Below are positions 18,638 through 28,194 of a stretch of 64,000 nucleotides of DNA, in pieces. Source of the DNA: Bacteroidia bacterium (GTDB lineage: Bacteria; Bacteroidota; Bacteroidia; Chitinophagales; Chitinophagaceae); assembly GCA_030429205.1 (NCBI GenBank), contig JAUICZ010000005.1:55315-119314 (forward strand), read 5' to 3'. Position numbers and translations under genes: made by a program. The stretch's first letter is position 1. Every line of letters starts with the position of its first letter. The notes under the pieces are model-generated. The model saw nothing but the letters and a program-made list of their open reading frames with translations. It searched no databases and was not told where the DNA came from.

Positions 18638-20080
18638 GTGGCAAAAGAAAGTATTTCTGTTTTTGACATTTTTAAGATCGGTATTGGACCGAGCAGTTCT
18701 CATACGCTTGGCCCATGGAAGGCAGCATTGCGCTTTATTGATAAGGTGTTAGAGTCTGGTGTTGATCAGGTAGAGCAGGTTCAGGTATTGTTATACGGTT
18801 CACTGGCCAAAACAGGTAAAGGGCATGGTACAGATGTAGCGGTGTTGCTGGGTTTGTGCGGAGAAGATCCGGAGACATTTGATGTAGATCAGGTGACCCC
18901 TAGAGTACAGCAAATAAAAGTGACACAAAAACTCAACTTTAATGGTCAGAAAGAAATAGATTTCAGCTACGAGAAAGACCTACATTTTTTATATACAGAA
19001 AGCCTGCCCTTTCATCCCAATGCGGTTACATTCTTGTGCACTTTTTCTGATGGTAAACGCATCGCAGAAACTTACTATTCTGTAGGTGGTGGTTTTGTAG
19101 TTAAAGAAGCCGAGGAAGATGTAGCAAGAGGCGTGGTAGAGTTGTCATTCCCTATTGAGCATGCAAACGACTTGTTGCATTGGGGTAGGGAGACAGGGTA
19201 CTCAATAGCAGAGATAGTAGCAGAGAATGAAGAAGAGTGGAGAGGTGAAGCGGCAACAAGAGCAGGTGTGCTGAAGATATGGGAGGTGATGAAGAGCTGT
19301 ATTTACAGAGGAGTACATGTAGGTGGTGAGCTGCCGGGAGGATTGAACGTGAGGAGAAGAGCATCAATACTAAACAAAAGGTTACTGGACGGTAGAACGT
19401 ATAACGACTATTTTGAATGGTTGACTGCAATTAAAGCAGGTGGAGAAAGTTTTAAATATACGCTTGATTGGGTAAGCTGTTTTGCATTGGCAGTGAACGA
19501 AGAGAATGCCTCTTTCGGTAGGGTAGTTACAGCACCTACTAATGGGGCTGCAGGTGTTGTGCCGGCAGTATTACAATATTACTTGCTGTTTTGCGATGAG
19601 TACAACGAGGATAAGATAGTTCAGTTTTTGCTGACAGCATCAGAGATAGGTAGCATCTTTAAAAAAGGAGCTACGTTATCTGCTGCTATGGGTGGTTGTC
19701 AGGCAGAGATAGGTGTTTCTTCATCTATGGCAGCAGCAGCATTAACAGAATGTATGGGCGGAAGCATCCGTCAGGCGTTGATGGCAGCAGAAATAGCAAT
19801 GGAACATCATTTAGGGTTAACTTGTGACCCTGTGGCAGGCTTAGTGCAAGTGCCTTGTATTGAAAGGAATACTATGGGGGCGATCAAAGCAATTACAGCA
19901 TCACAACTGGCACTGCAGAGTAATCCTGATAATGCGAAAGTCTCATTAGATCATGCTGTAAAAAGCATGTGGGATACTGCGCAGGATATGAATCATAAAT
20001 ACAAAGAAACGGCCGAGGGCGGTTTGGCAAGACATATTAAGGGTGAGGAAGACATACCGTTGAGCCTACCTGAATGTTGA
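18638..20080 (+). CDS. sdaA: L-serine ammonia-lyase (L-serine dehydratase), iron-sulfur type
   Basis: Deaminates L-serine to pyruvate and ammonia with a [4Fe-4S] cluster. The 480 residues form the fused single-chain type: the beta-like domain starts with [15 protein letters not shown], and the alpha-like catalytic part contains [28 protein letters not shown] and [18 protein letters not shown], which supply cluster cysteines. Start GTG at 18638 (GTG GCA AAA GAA) is the only start that puts the conserved N-terminus at its usual distance. It has its own promoter directly upstream and is followed by kdsA after 25 nt. Confidence 0.96.
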   Translation: MAKESISVFDIFKIGIGPSSSHTLGPWKAALRFIDKVLESGVDQVEQVQVLLYGSLAKTGKGHGTDVAVLLGLCGEDPETFDVDQVTPRVQQIKVTQKLNFNGQKEIDFSYEKDLHFLYTESLPFHPNAVTFLCTFSDGKRIAETYYSVGGGFVVKEAEEDVARGVVELSFPIEHANDLLHWGRETGYSIAEIVAENEEEWRGEAATRAGVLKIWEVMKSCIYRGVHVGGELPGGLNVRRRASILNKRLLDGRTYNDYFEWLTAIKAGGESFKYTLDWVSCFALAVNEENASFGRVVTAPTNGAAGVVPAVLQYYLLFCDEYNEDKIVQFLLTASEIGSIFKKGATLSAAMGGCQAEIGVSSSMAAAALTECMGGSIRQALMAAEIAMEHHLGLTCDPVAGLVQVPCIERNTMGAIKAITASQLALQSNPDNAKVSLDHAVKSMWDTAQDMNHKYKETAEGGLARHIKGEEDIPLSLPEC

Positions 20081-20093
20081 TGCTTAGAAATAT

Positions 20094-20101
20094 TACTTTT
20101 G
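20094..20101 (+). promoter_or_regulatory. Candidate -7 box of kdsA (TACTTTTG)
   Basis: TACTTTTG matches TAnnTTTG and ends only 4 nt before the kdsA ATG (20106). A transcript from it would have almost no leader. Confidence 0.5.
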
Positions 20102-20105
20102 TCTT

Positions 20106-20939
20106 ATGAACAACGAATTTTTACAATCTCTTTTTTCAGATAAATACAATAAAGAAAGCTTCTTTCTATTGGCTGGCCCATGTGTGGTTGAAGGCGAAGA
20201 GATTGTGATGCAAATAGCTGAACGAGTAGTTGCAATATGCAAAAAACATAACATTCCATTGGTGTTTAAGGGCTCTTACAGAAAAGCTAACAGAACTCGT
20301 TTAGACAGCTTCACAGGAATAGGTGATGAGGCTGCATTGAAAATATTGGCGAAAGTAAAAGAGCAGTTTAATGTGCCCGTGGTGACGGATATTCATGCTG
20401 CTGAAGAAGCTGCTATGGCTGCTGAATATGTAGATGTATTACAAATACCTGCCTTCCTTTGTCGTCAAACAGATTTGCTGGTGGCTGCTGCGAAAACAGG
20501 TAAGGTGGTAAATGTAAAGAAGGGACAGTTTCTTAGTCCTGATGCTATGCAATTTGCTGTAACAAAGTTGCAGGAAAGTGGCAATGATAACGTGATGCTG
20601 ACAGATAGAGGAACGACCTTCGGTTATAGAGATCTGATAGTAGATTACAGAGGCATACCAACGATGAGAGCCATGGGCGTACCGACAATACTGGACTGCA
20701 CACACTCGTTGCAACAGCCTAATCAAAGCAGCGGTGTAACAGGCGGTAATCCTGAAATGATAGAAACCATTGCACGCGCAGGTATAGCTGTAGGTGCTGA
20801 TGGTTTGTTCATAGAAACTCATTCAGACCCGCCTACTGCAAAATCTGACGGTGCTAATATGCTGCATTTAGACAAACTTGATAGTCTGATGGAGAAGCTG
20901 GTGAAAATACGAGCAACAATTAATAAGCTCTCTAGTTAG
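20106..20939 (+). CDS. kdsA: 3-deoxy-8-phosphooctulonate synthase (KDO-8-P synthase)
   Basis: Condenses PEP and arabinose 5-phosphate to KDO-8-phosphate for the LPS inner core. The 277 residues start with LLAGPCVVEGEE, followed by FKGSYRKANRTRLDSFTGIG, QIPAFLCRQTDLL and THSLQQPNQSSGVTGG. Cys26 in AGPCVVE is the position that is Cys in the metal-dependent class (Aquifex type) and Asn in E. coli, so this is probably a metalloenzyme. The 3' end overlaps the convergent hydrolase gene by 8 nt. Confidence 0.97.
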   Translation: MNNEFLQSLFSDKYNKESFFLLAGPCVVEGEEIVMQIAERVVAICKKHNIPLVFKGSYRKANRTRLDSFTGIGDEAALKILAKVKEQFNVPVVTDIHAAEEAAMAAEYVDVLQIPAFLCRQTDLLVAAAKTGKVVNVKKGQFLSPDAMQFAVTKLQESGNDNVMLTDRGTTFGYRDLIVDYRGIPTMRAMGVPTILDCTHSLQQPNQSSGVTGGNPEMIETIARAGIAVGADGLFIETHSDPPTAKSDGANMLHLDKLDSLMEKLVKIRATINKLSS

Positions 20940-21978
20940 GAAAAAACTCGTATCCTACATTTTTATAGTTGGATTTTTGATAAAGACTGGTGTCATTAAA
21001 ATCTACTTGCTTACCATTTAAGATTTGCTGATAATATTGTTTGGCAATAGTAGACATAGGTTTCCTTTTATACAGATCTAAAAAACTACTGTGCCCTATG
21101 CCAATAATAGGATTGAAATTGACATAGTGTGCTTTTATGTAAACAGGTGGTTTGGCTTTATTGCCCAGTTGCGTTTTCTTACTGGCGATTTTTGCACCTA
21201 TTAAAACTCTGTCTTCAGGGTTGTAATTTATGTAAATGTCTTTAGCAAAATTTATTTTATGCAACCATTTTTGGTGCCCATGTTGTGGTACGCAGGCAGA
21301 GTTGAGTATTAGATTATCTACCCATTTACTGTCATTTAGTTGCTTCAGCTTTCCTTTTAGTACAATATTTCTAATAAGGTAGTTCCCCATGCTATGATAA
21401 AATAGATTTAAGCTTCCTGTACCTAAATGTCCATTGAGTTTTAGTTCTTTAATGCTATTCATCACAGGCGCAAAGTCCGCATAAGATTCCCTGGCATTAT
21501 TGATGGCAAAGAAGTAATTGCCTATACGGCTTTTTGTAGTGGTAATACTAGGGTAGTCCAGCATAATAACATTTACACCATATTGTGCATTCATGCGCAT
21601 GCCTCTGTCCAGTTCAGATGTGAATATTTTGCCCATCCCTTCGGTATAGATCACCCAGTTGGCGTTAGTATTAGGCGTGTAGGAAATGGCTTCTTTTAAC
21701 CCTTGAGTTTTAATCAGATGCCATTGTCCGTTATGAGCATAACAAAAAAAGTAAAGCAAATTACCCGTTCCTCTTTCTTCACTCATGAATCTCAATTTAT
21801 CTCCTGTAAACTGTCTGCTGGTAACTACTATAATAGAAGTATCGACATTATTTACTTTAACTGTAGTACTGCTGTCAATGATAAGTTTGTTCCACCAATC
21901 ATAGGTGTTAAAAGGGTGGTCTTGTGCATTCGCTACATAGCTGCAAAAGATCAGAAGAAATGCGATTATTCTTGACAT
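20932..21978 (-). CDS. Secreted alpha/beta hydrolase-like protein
   Basis: A 348-residue exported protein with a signal peptide (1-18, ending ANA-Q). An alpha/beta hydrolase core is suggested by FYHSMGNYLIRN, a nucleophile elbow with Ser in HSMGN, by INYNPEDRVLIGAK as a possible acid site, and by IGIGHSSFL with a possible catalytic His. The pattern resembles the DUF900/esterase-like group. The substrate is unknown. It is convergent with kdsA (8-nt overlap) and divergent from the S9 peptidase. Confidence 0.7.
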   Translation of the reverse strand: MSRIIAFLLIFCSYVANAQDHPFNTYDWWNKLIIDSSTTVKVNNVDTSIIVVTSRQFTGDKLRFMSEERGTGNLLYFFCYAHNGQWHLIKTQGLKEAISYTPNTNANWVIYTEGMGKIFTSELDRGMRMNAQYGVNVIMLDYPSITTTKSRIGNYFFAINNARESYADFAPVMNSIKELKLNGHLGTGSLNLFYHSMGNYLIRNIVLKGKLKQLNDSKWVDNLILNSACVPQHGHQKWLHKINFAKDIYINYNPEDRVLIGAKIASKKTQLGNKAKPPVYIKAHYVNFNPIIGIGHSSFLDLYKRKPMSTIAKQYYQQILNGKQVDFNDTSLYQKSNYKNVGYEFFPN

Positions 21979-22093
21979 ACACTATGTAACAGTTTTTTAG
22001 GCAAAATGTTGTAGTTGTTGTTAACCCTTACCGGGGTATAGATTTTTATATAATTATCTCTATTTTCAGGCTTCTTAATCAATAATACAATTC

Positions 22094-24253
22094 ATGAACT
22101 TATTGAAACAAGCGCTATTGCTATCATTGTCAATAGCCACAGTAAAAGCCTCTGTTGCACAAAATAAGCAATATACAATGGCCGAGGCTACAAACGGCTT
22201 GTATACCACATTGGCACAAAAGGGGTTGAGTGGTACCAGTTGGGAGCCTGAGACGAACAAGCTCTATCATGTAGTTAAAGATGGCGACAAGCGGGCATGG
22301 GTATCTGTTCGTTTCCCTGATATGATGGTTGATACTGTACTTACATTAGATGATCTGAATGATAAGTTAGGCAGCGCAACAAGTTTGAAGAGAATGCCGG
22401 CTATGCATTGGTTGAGTAAAGGTGAAGTTTGGACAAGAGTAGGGCAAAAACTATACAAAGGTATTGCTACAGACGGTGGGTACATGTGGTCTGATTGGTT
22501 GACTTTGCCGGACGGAGCTGCAAATGTGACTATCGACGACCATAAAAACATCGCATATACAATAAAGAATAACCTATATTTCATTAGTAAAGAAGGTAAG
22601 TCTGTACAGGTTACACAAGATGAGGATGAGAATATTGTAAACGGGCAATCAGTACACCGTAATGAGTTTGGTATATCAGGTGGTATATTCTTATCTCCTC
22701 AAGGCAACTTCCTGGCATATTATAGCATGGATGAGTCTATGGTGAATGATTATCCTATTGTTAATTGGGCCAGTGATCCTGCAAAAGCAAAGACTATCAA
22801 ATATCCCATGGCAGGTGGTACTTCTCATGAAGTTAAGTTGAAGGTGTATAACCCTTCTACAGGCAAAAACACAACATTAAAGGTGGAAGGACCTAAAGAC
22901 CAATACCTGACATGCGTTACTTGGGGGCCGGATGAGCGCTTTGTGTACATAGCTGTTTTAAACCGCGATCAGGATCATATGTGGTTGAATCAGTATGAAG
23001 CAGCAACAGGTAACTACGTAAAAACTCTGTTTGAGGAAACTTCTGATAAATATGTAGAGCCGCAGCATGAACTGATGTTTATGCCGGATAATAAGAATGA
23101 GTTTATATGGTGGAGTCAGCGTGATGGCTATATGCACCTATATAAGTACAACACTGATGGAACGTTAATTAAACAGTTGACAAAAGGCGAGTGGATAGTG
23201 AATAGTATTGATGGGGTTAATGAAGAAGAAAAAGAGTTGATCATTACTACTACTAAAGAGTCCCCAATAGAGGCACATACATATACATTAGACTGGCGTC
23301 GTGGTAAGATGAAGCGTATTGATGAAGAGGCGGGTTGGCATAGTGTTAGTGTTAGCGATAATGGGAACTATCTGTTAGATGTATACAGTAGCGGTAATAC
23401 GCCTAAAAGAACTTTGGTAAGAAGTACAGATGGACGGTTTCAAAATGTGTTGATGGAATCAGAAGACCCGTTGGCAGAATATGAGCGCCCAAATGTACGA
23501 GATGTAGAGTTGAAAACTGATGATGGTACAGCATTATATGGTAAGATCATATTCCCGACAGATTTTGATGAAAACAAGAAGTATCCTGTGATTGTTTACT
23601 TGTACAATGGCCCTCATGTACAACTGATACGAAACACATTCCCTGCCAGCCGTAATTTATGGTATGAATATCTGGCGCAGCATGGTTACATCGTATTTAC
23701 GATGGATGGTCGTGGTAGTAGTAACAGAGGTTTAGCTTTTGAACAGGCGACTTTTGGTAATCTGGGGTCTACAGAAATGGAGGACCAATTAAAAGGTGTT
23801 GAGTTTCTAAAGTCGCTTAAATATGTAGATGCAGATAGAATGGGTGTACATGGTTGGAGCTTTGGTGGTTTTATGACCACATCTCTAATGATGCGTCATC
23901 CCGGAGTGTTTAAAGTAGGTGTTGCAGGTGGACCTGTGATAGACTGGAGCATGTATGAGATAATGTATACGGAGCGTTATATGAACTCGCCAGAAACTAA
24001 TAAAGATGGTTACGATGCTAATAACTTGCTGAATCATGTAGATAGACTCAAGGATAAATTACTGATCATACATGGTGCGCAAGATAATGTGGTAGTATGG
24101 CAACATTCTATGAAGTTAATTCGTAAATCTGTTGAGCTGGGTAAGCAGATAGATTACTTTGTATATCCTGCACACCCACACAATGTGCGTGGTAAAGACA
24201 GGGTACATTTGATGCAGAAAATAACCGATTATTTTGACCAATATTTGAAATAA
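22094..24253 (+). CDS. S9 family dipeptidyl peptidase IV-type serine peptidase
   Basis: A periplasmic prolyl oligopeptidase-family enzyme of 719 residues: signal peptide 1-22, eight-bladed propeller (DPPIV N-terminal type) to about 470, then an alpha/beta hydrolase domain. Catalytic Ser589 lies in HGWSFGGFM, Asp664 in GAQDNVV and the His in PAHPHNV (694 or 696). The propeller holds FLAYYSMDESMVNDY and HRNEFGI, the arm that binds the substrate amino end in DPPIV. It probably removes X-Pro or X-Ala dipeptides for peptide use. A terminator follows directly. Confidence 0.94.
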   Translation: MNLLKQALLLSLSIATVKASVAQNKQYTMAEATNGLYTTLAQKGLSGTSWEPETNKLYHVVKDGDKRAWVSVRFPDMMVDTVLTLDDLNDKLGSATSLKRMPAMHWLSKGEVWTRVGQKLYKGIATDGGYMWSDWLTLPDGAANVTIDDHKNIAYTIKNNLYFISKEGKSVQVTQDEDENIVNGQSVHRNEFGISGGIFLSPQGNFLAYYSMDESMVNDYPIVNWASDPAKAKTIKYPMAGGTSHEVKLKVYNPSTGKNTTLKVEGPKDQYLTCVTWGPDERFVYIAVLNRDQDHMWLNQYEAATGNYVKTLFEETSDKYVEPQHELMFMPDNKNEFIWWSQRDGYMHLYKYNTDGTLIKQLTKGEWIVNSIDGVNEEEKELIITTTKESPIEAHTYTLDWRRGKMKRIDEEAGWHSVSVSDNGNYLLDVYSSGNTPKRTLVRSTDGRFQNVLMESEDPLAEYERPNVRDVELKTDDGTALYGKIIFPTDFDENKKYPVIVYLYNGPHVQLIRNTFPASRNLWYEYLAQHGYIVFTMDGRGSSNRGLAFEQATFGNLGSTEMEDQLKGVEFLKSLKYVDADRMGVHGWSFGGFMTTSLMMRHPGVFKVGVAGGPVIDWSMYEIMYTERYMNSPETNKDGYDANNLLNHVDRLKDKLLIIHGAQDNVVVWQHSMKLIRKSVELGKQIDYFVYPAHPHNVRGKDRVHLMQKITDYFDQYLK

Positions 24254-24254
24254 T

Positions 24255-24283
24255 AAAGAAGCCGCTCATTGAGCGGCTTCTTT
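24255..24283. terminator. Shared bidirectional terminator
   Basis: AAAGAAGCCGCTC pairs with GAGCGGCTTCTTT around the loop ATT. It serves the S9 peptidase gene on the plus strand and the operon ending at 24283 on the minus strand. Confidence 0.9.
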
Positions 24284-24723
24284 TATTGTGAAAGCAATCT
24301 TTTTAACTTCTTATTGTATTTAGAAACCTTTATCCAGTAAAGTATCCAAAATAGCAAGCCGACAAGGCTTAACAAACTTTGAAATATAGCAACAGGAGCT
24401 ACTTTGGGTATAATGATTAGTAGTGTAAATAAAAAAATGCAGATTGACATTATTATACCAAACCCAAATGTTGGTTTAAACTCCGGCTGTTCTTTTCCTA
24501 AGTCTATATATACTTGAGAAATTGATTTTGATATCTTATTTACAATATAAAAATTCCAAAGACTATCAATGAAAGGAACCAGTATTAGCCAAGCTATATT
24601 AGGGTTTGTTGTTTTGTCATGACGTCTAATAGTTTTTAAAATATTGAATATTGTAATTGCAAAAGAAATCTTGAGAATTATGTGCAATAGTAAAAAAAGC
24701 AGCTGAATGGTTCCTCCTCCCAT
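24283..24723 (-). CDS. Small integral membrane protein of unknown function
   Basis: 146 residues with four hydrophobic segments, near 5-25, 42-62, 90-110 and 112-135. A basic loop IRRHDKTTNPN follows the first helix and a basic tail (SKYNKKLKRLLSQ) ends the protein. LILVPFIDSLWNFYIVNKIS gives some likeness to DUF4234/DUF4328-like membrane proteins, but I cannot name the family. It is the last gene of the pepT operon, 11 nt after dapB. Confidence 0.65.
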   Translation of the reverse strand: MGGGTIQLLFLLLHIILKISFAITIFNILKTIRRHDKTTNPNIAWLILVPFIDSLWNFYIVNKISKSISQVYIDLGKEQPEFKPTFGFGIIMSICIFLFTLLIIIPKVAPVAIFQSLLSLVGLLFWILYWIKVSKYNKKLKRLLSQ

Positions 24724-24734
24724 GGGTTCATAGT

Positions 24735-25451
24735 TTAATTAATTCCTAGTACATCTTGCATTGAAAATACTCCTTTTTTGTCAAAAATATATTCAGCTGC
24801 GAGTACAGCACCCAAGGCAAAGCCATTGCGGTTGTGTGCGGTATGGGTTATCTCAATATCATCAATGTCAGAGCTGTATTTAATGCTATGTGTGCCGGGT
24901 ACTCCTTCTTCGCGTAAAGCGGTTATGTGTAGTGTGTCTGCATTATTATCTTCTTCACTCCAATTACTTTTTCTGTCTACGCTTTCCAGTATCTGGTTAG
25001 CAAGTGTTATGGCAGTACCACTGGGTGAGTCTTTCTTTTGTGTGTGGTGTATTTCTGTCATGCTGACGTTGTAGTCAGATTGTTTATTCATCAGCTTCGC
25101 CAGTATCTTATTTACTTCAAAGAAGATGTTTACCCCCACGCTATAGTTAGATGCGTATAAAAATGCGGTATCGTTGTTTTTTGCAGCTTGTTCTGCAACA
25201 GGTATCTCATCATTCCAGCCTGTTGTACCGCTGGTTACAGGCACACCCGCGTTCAAACAAAGCAATATGTTTTCTTTTGCTGCATCGGGTTGTGTCATTT
25301 CAATAGCAGCATCTACATTTTTCAGGTTCTCTACATTCAGATCCTCTTTGTTAGAAGAACTGATCTTTAAGACAATGCTGTGTCCTCTTTCTACAGCGAT
25401 CTGTTCGATCACTTTTCCCATTTTTCCGTAACCTATTATTGCGATGTTCAT
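24735..25451 (-). CDS. dapB: 4-hydroxy-tetrahydrodipicolinate reductase
   Basis: NAD(P)H-dependent step of lysine and meso-diaminopimelate synthesis. The 238 residues are the short Bacteroidota form. The nucleotide loop IGYGKMGK is at 6-13, TSGTTGW at 73-79, and the catalytic motif EIHHTQKKDSPSGTA at 133-147 includes His135 and Lys139. The C-terminus reads HTAHNRNGFALGAVLAAEYI. It is placed 2 nt after the prenyltransferase gene, so it is in the operon. Confidence 0.97.
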   Translation of the reverse strand: MNIAIIGYGKMGKVIEQIAVERGHSIVLKISSSNKEDLNVENLKNVDAAIEMTQPDAAKENILLCLNAGVPVTSGTTGWNDEIPVAEQAAKNNDTAFLYASNYSVGVNIFFEVNKILAKLMNKQSDYNVSMTEIHHTQKKDSPSGTAITLANQILESVDRKSNWSEEDNNADTLHITALREEGVPGTHSIKYSSDIDDIEITHTAHNRNGFALGAVLAAEYIFDKKGVFSMQDVLGIN

Positions 25452-25453
25452 AA

Positions 25454-26335
25454 TTATATTATTAAAGAAAGGATAGTAAATACAGCAAACACGATACTGC
25501 CAATGCCATTAGTTGTCATGAATGCGATGTTTACTTTGCTTAAGTCGTTTGGCTTTACCAACATATGCTGGTATACTAGTAAGCCAATAAATATTAGTGC
25601 GCCAACCCAGTATACCCAGTTGAAAGCAGCCATATAGCCTGCAGTGATTACCAGCGATGTTGTTATGGCGTGTAATAGGCTTGATACGTTTAATGCACCT
25701 TTTTTACCTAGTGCTGCAGGTATAGAGTGTAGCTGTTGTTGCTTATCAAAATCTTCATCCTGCAAAGCGTAGATAATATCAAACCCGGATACCCAGGTTA
25801 GTACAATAAAAGAAAATACAAGTGGTAGCCAATTGAAATATCTGGTTACTGCAAGGTATGCTCCAATAGGGGCTAGTGATAAGCCCAACCCTAATACAAG
25901 ATGACACAAGGCTGTGAATCTTTTAGTGTAGCTGTAAAAAAGTACTACAAACAGTGCAACAAAAGAAAGGTAAAAAACTAAGAGGTTAATGAAGTAGCAG
26001 GTAATGATAAACAGTGCACAATTAATAATTACAAATAAAAGTGCATTGTTCGATTTTATTACACCTGCCGGTATTTCTCTTTTTGCCGTTCGTGGGTTTT
26101 TGGCATCAATAGTTCTGTCTAAATATCTGTTGAAGGCCATTGCTGCTGAACGTGCAAATACCATGCACAGCAGCATTTTGATGAGCAAGTCCCACTGAAA
26201 AGAAAATTGCTCGTATGCAACAGCTAAAGTGAAACCAATAAAAGCAAAAGGCAGCGCAAATATAGTATGGCTGAACTTTACGAGAGATAAATAGTCTTTA
26301 ACCTTTTGCATAGTTGTTATGTTGGCTGTACTCAT
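25454..26335 (-). CDS. mqnP: UbiA family prenyltransferase, MqnP-like
   Basis: A 293-residue membrane prenyltransferase with about eight helices. The first Asp-rich motif is N69-R-Y-L-D73-R-T-I-D77 and the second is D-I-I-Y-A-L-Q-D-E-D-F-D at about 186-197. The sequence RTAKREIPAG and the way these motifs are spaced resemble the futalosine-pathway UbiA homologue (MqnP), which prenylates a naphthoate in menaquinone synthesis, rather than MenA. The symbol is an inference; no other mqn gene is in the window. The start overlaps the DUF1573 gene stop by 4 nt (ATGA). Confidence 0.8.
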   Translation of the reverse strand: MSTANITTMQKVKDYLSLVKFSHTIFALPFAFIGFTLAVAYEQFSFQWDLLIKMLLCMVFARSAAMAFNRYLDRTIDAKNPRTAKREIPAGVIKSNNALLFVIINCALFIITCYFINLLVFYLSFVALFVVLFYSYTKRFTALCHLVLGLGLSLAPIGAYLAVTRYFNWLPLVFSFIVLTWVSGFDIIYALQDEDFDKQQQLHSIPAALGKKGALNVSSLLHAITTSLVITAGYMAAFNWVYWVGALIFIGLLVYQHMLVKPNDLSKVNIAFMTTNGIGSIVFAVFTILSLII

Positions 26336-26838
26336 TTTTCTTTTACATCAACTATAAACCCGATAGATATAGACTCTTCTTGTGCGTTGCTATATACTAA
26401 TACATTCTTACGCTGAGTGCCAACTCTATTTGTACTATTGAACTCTACCATGATCTCACCTTCTCCACCTGGAGGTATAGGCTCTTTGGGATAAGAAGGG
26501 ACAGTACAGCCGCAAGACGCTATCGCTCGTGATATCAGTAAAGGGTGTTTGCCGGAATTAGTAAAGTGATAAGCGTGCTTCACTTTTTCTCCTTCAGTTA
26601 TTTCACCAAAGTCATGCTTAGTATCATCAAAGCTAATGCTTGTTCTTGGCATGTCTTTGATCTTAGCATCAGGGTCTTCCAGTATCATCTCATTATCATG
26701 TACATGGCTGCCTCCCTGTCCTATTTCATACTTATTGAACAGCGCAGTACTGCTGACACCACTCAACTCTACCAGAGCTATAGTGAACAGAGACAGCGTA
26801 AGCACTGTCAGTAATATTGTTTTTAGTTGTTGGTTCAT
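26332..26838 (-). CDS. DUF1573 domain protein, membrane-anchored
   Basis: 168 residues: an N-terminal hydrophobic anchor or uncleaved signal (8-28), then an acidic linker, then one DUF1573 domain at about 70-165. Typical family strings are FDDTKHDFGEITEGEKVKH, FTNSGKHPLLISRAIASCGC and PGGEGEIMVEFNS. DUF1573 is an Ig-like, ASH/MSP-related fold common in Bacteroidota periplasms; its role is unknown. It lies 19 nt after pepT and overlaps mqnP by 4 nt, so it is translated with them. Confidence 0.88.
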   Translation of the reverse strand: MNQQLKTILLTVLTLSLFTIALVELSGVSSTALFNKYEIGQGGSHVHDNEMILEDPDAKIKDMPRTSISFDDTKHDFGEITEGEKVKHAYHFTNSGKHPLLISRAIASCGCTVPSYPKEPIPPGGEGEIMVEFNSTNRVGTQRKNVLVYSNAQEESISIGFIVDVKEK

Positions 26839-26857
26839 CTTTTAATAATTTGTGTTA

Positions 26858-28108
26858 TTAACTGTTTTGCTCCCACACTTGCGCCAGGCTAACCAATACC
26901 TCAACCGCTTTTTCCATATCCTGCACACTTACGTACTCTTGTTTTGAGTGTATAGCCATCTCTCCTGTAAAGATATTAGGGCATGGCATACCCATAAATG
27001 ATAACCTTGAGCCGTCTGTACCACCTCTGATGCTTTCTGTTTCAGGAGTAAGCCCGCAGCGCCTGTATGCTTCATCTGCATTAGCCATTACCTGAGGGTG
27101 CTTATCCAGCATCTCTTTCATGTTACGGTACTGCTCTTTTACTTCAAATTCTAAAGTAGCACCAGGGAACTCTGTAATAGCTTCTTCTGCAATAGCTTTT
27201 AGTCTTGCTTCGTGGTCGGCAAGCTTTGCTGTATCAAAGTCACGAACAATAAATTGTACCGTTGTTTTTTCTATTAATCCTTCAATGTGTAAAGGGTGTA
27301 CAAAGCCTTCCATTCCTGATGTGTTTTCAGGGCACCATTCGTCAAGCGGTAATTTGTCTAAAAAGCGAGACGCTACTTTTATAGCACTGACCATTTTTCC
27401 TTTAGCATAACCAGGGTGTGCACTTACACCGTGGAAAGTAAGGGTAGCTCCGTCAGCAGAGAATGACTCTCCTTCCAAATGTCCTCTTTTACCACCATCT
27501 AATGTATAGCCAAATTCTGCACCTAGTTTATCCATATCCACCGCATTTACACCACGTCCTACTTCTTCGTCGGGTGTAAATAGTATGCGTATTTTCCCAT
27601 GCTTTATTTGTGGGTTGTCTATTAGATATTTTGCAAGATCCATGATGATGGCCACGCCAGCTTTATCATCTGCTCCTAATAAGGTTTTTCCTGATGCCGT
27701 AATGATGTCATCACCAATACGCTCTTTTAAATATGGATGCTCATCTTTACTTACTACAATTGTGTTATCATCAGGCAGTACAATGTCGCTACCATCCCAT
27801 GCTTTATGTAAAATAGGTTTTACATCTTTACCTGTAACATCAGGTGCTGTGTCTACGTGTGCACAGTAACAGATAACAGGAACATCCTTATCCGTCGTAG
27901 CAGGTATAGTTGCATACACATATCCGTGCTCGTCAAGTTCTGCATCATTAATACCTATTGCCTTCAATTCTTCTACTAATACTCTGCTCAGATCTTTCTG
28001 CTTTTCTGTAGATGGCTGAGTTGGTGAATCAGGATCGCTTTGCGTATCTATTTGTACGTAGCGCATAAAACGTTCAGCTGCAGAATGTTGGTAGTTTTCT
28101 ATTGACAT
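26858..28108 (-). CDS. pepT: Peptidase T (tripeptidase)
   Basis: A zinc-dependent M20B aminotripeptidase, 416 residues, cytoplasmic. The first zinc site lies in CAHVDTAPD (His84, Asp86), the bridging Asp in GADDKAG (about 145-151) and the catalytic Glu pair in TPDEEVGRG (Glu181, Glu182). RGGTDGSRLSFMGMPCPN and MAIHSKQEYV complete the set. It is the first gene of the five-gene minus-strand operon and divergent from marC. Confidence 0.97.
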   Translation of the reverse strand: MSIENYQHSAAERFMRYVQIDTQSDPDSPTQPSTEKQKDLSRVLVEELKAIGINDAELDEHGYVYATIPATTDKDVPVICYCAHVDTAPDVTGKDVKPILHKAWDGSDIVLPDDNTIVVSKDEHPYLKERIGDDIITASGKTLLGADDKAGVAIIMDLAKYLIDNPQIKHGKIRILFTPDEEVGRGVNAVDMDKLGAEFGYTLDGGKRGHLEGESFSADGATLTFHGVSAHPGYAKGKMVSAIKVASRFLDKLPLDEWCPENTSGMEGFVHPLHIEGLIEKTTVQFIVRDFDTAKLADHEARLKAIAEEAITEFPGATLEFEVKEQYRNMKEMLDKHPQVMANADEAYRRCGLTPETESIRGGTDGSRLSFMGMPCPNIFTGEMAIHSKQEYVSVQDMEKAVEVLVSLAQVWEQNS

Positions 28109-28181
28109 ATTTTCTTGTTCTAATTGATGTGGACGGCAAAAATAGTCATTATAAACCCTATCTGAAAACCGAAAACAGTCG

Positions 28182-28189
28182 TAGATTTG
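28182..28189 (+). promoter_or_regulatory. Candidate -7 box of marC (TAGATTTG), decides the start
   Basis: An exact TAnnTTTG match that ends 5 nt before ATG 28195. An alternative start at 28102 would lie upstream of this box and inside pepT, and adds residues unlike the family. Confidence 0.55.
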
Positions 28190-28194
28190 CCCAA

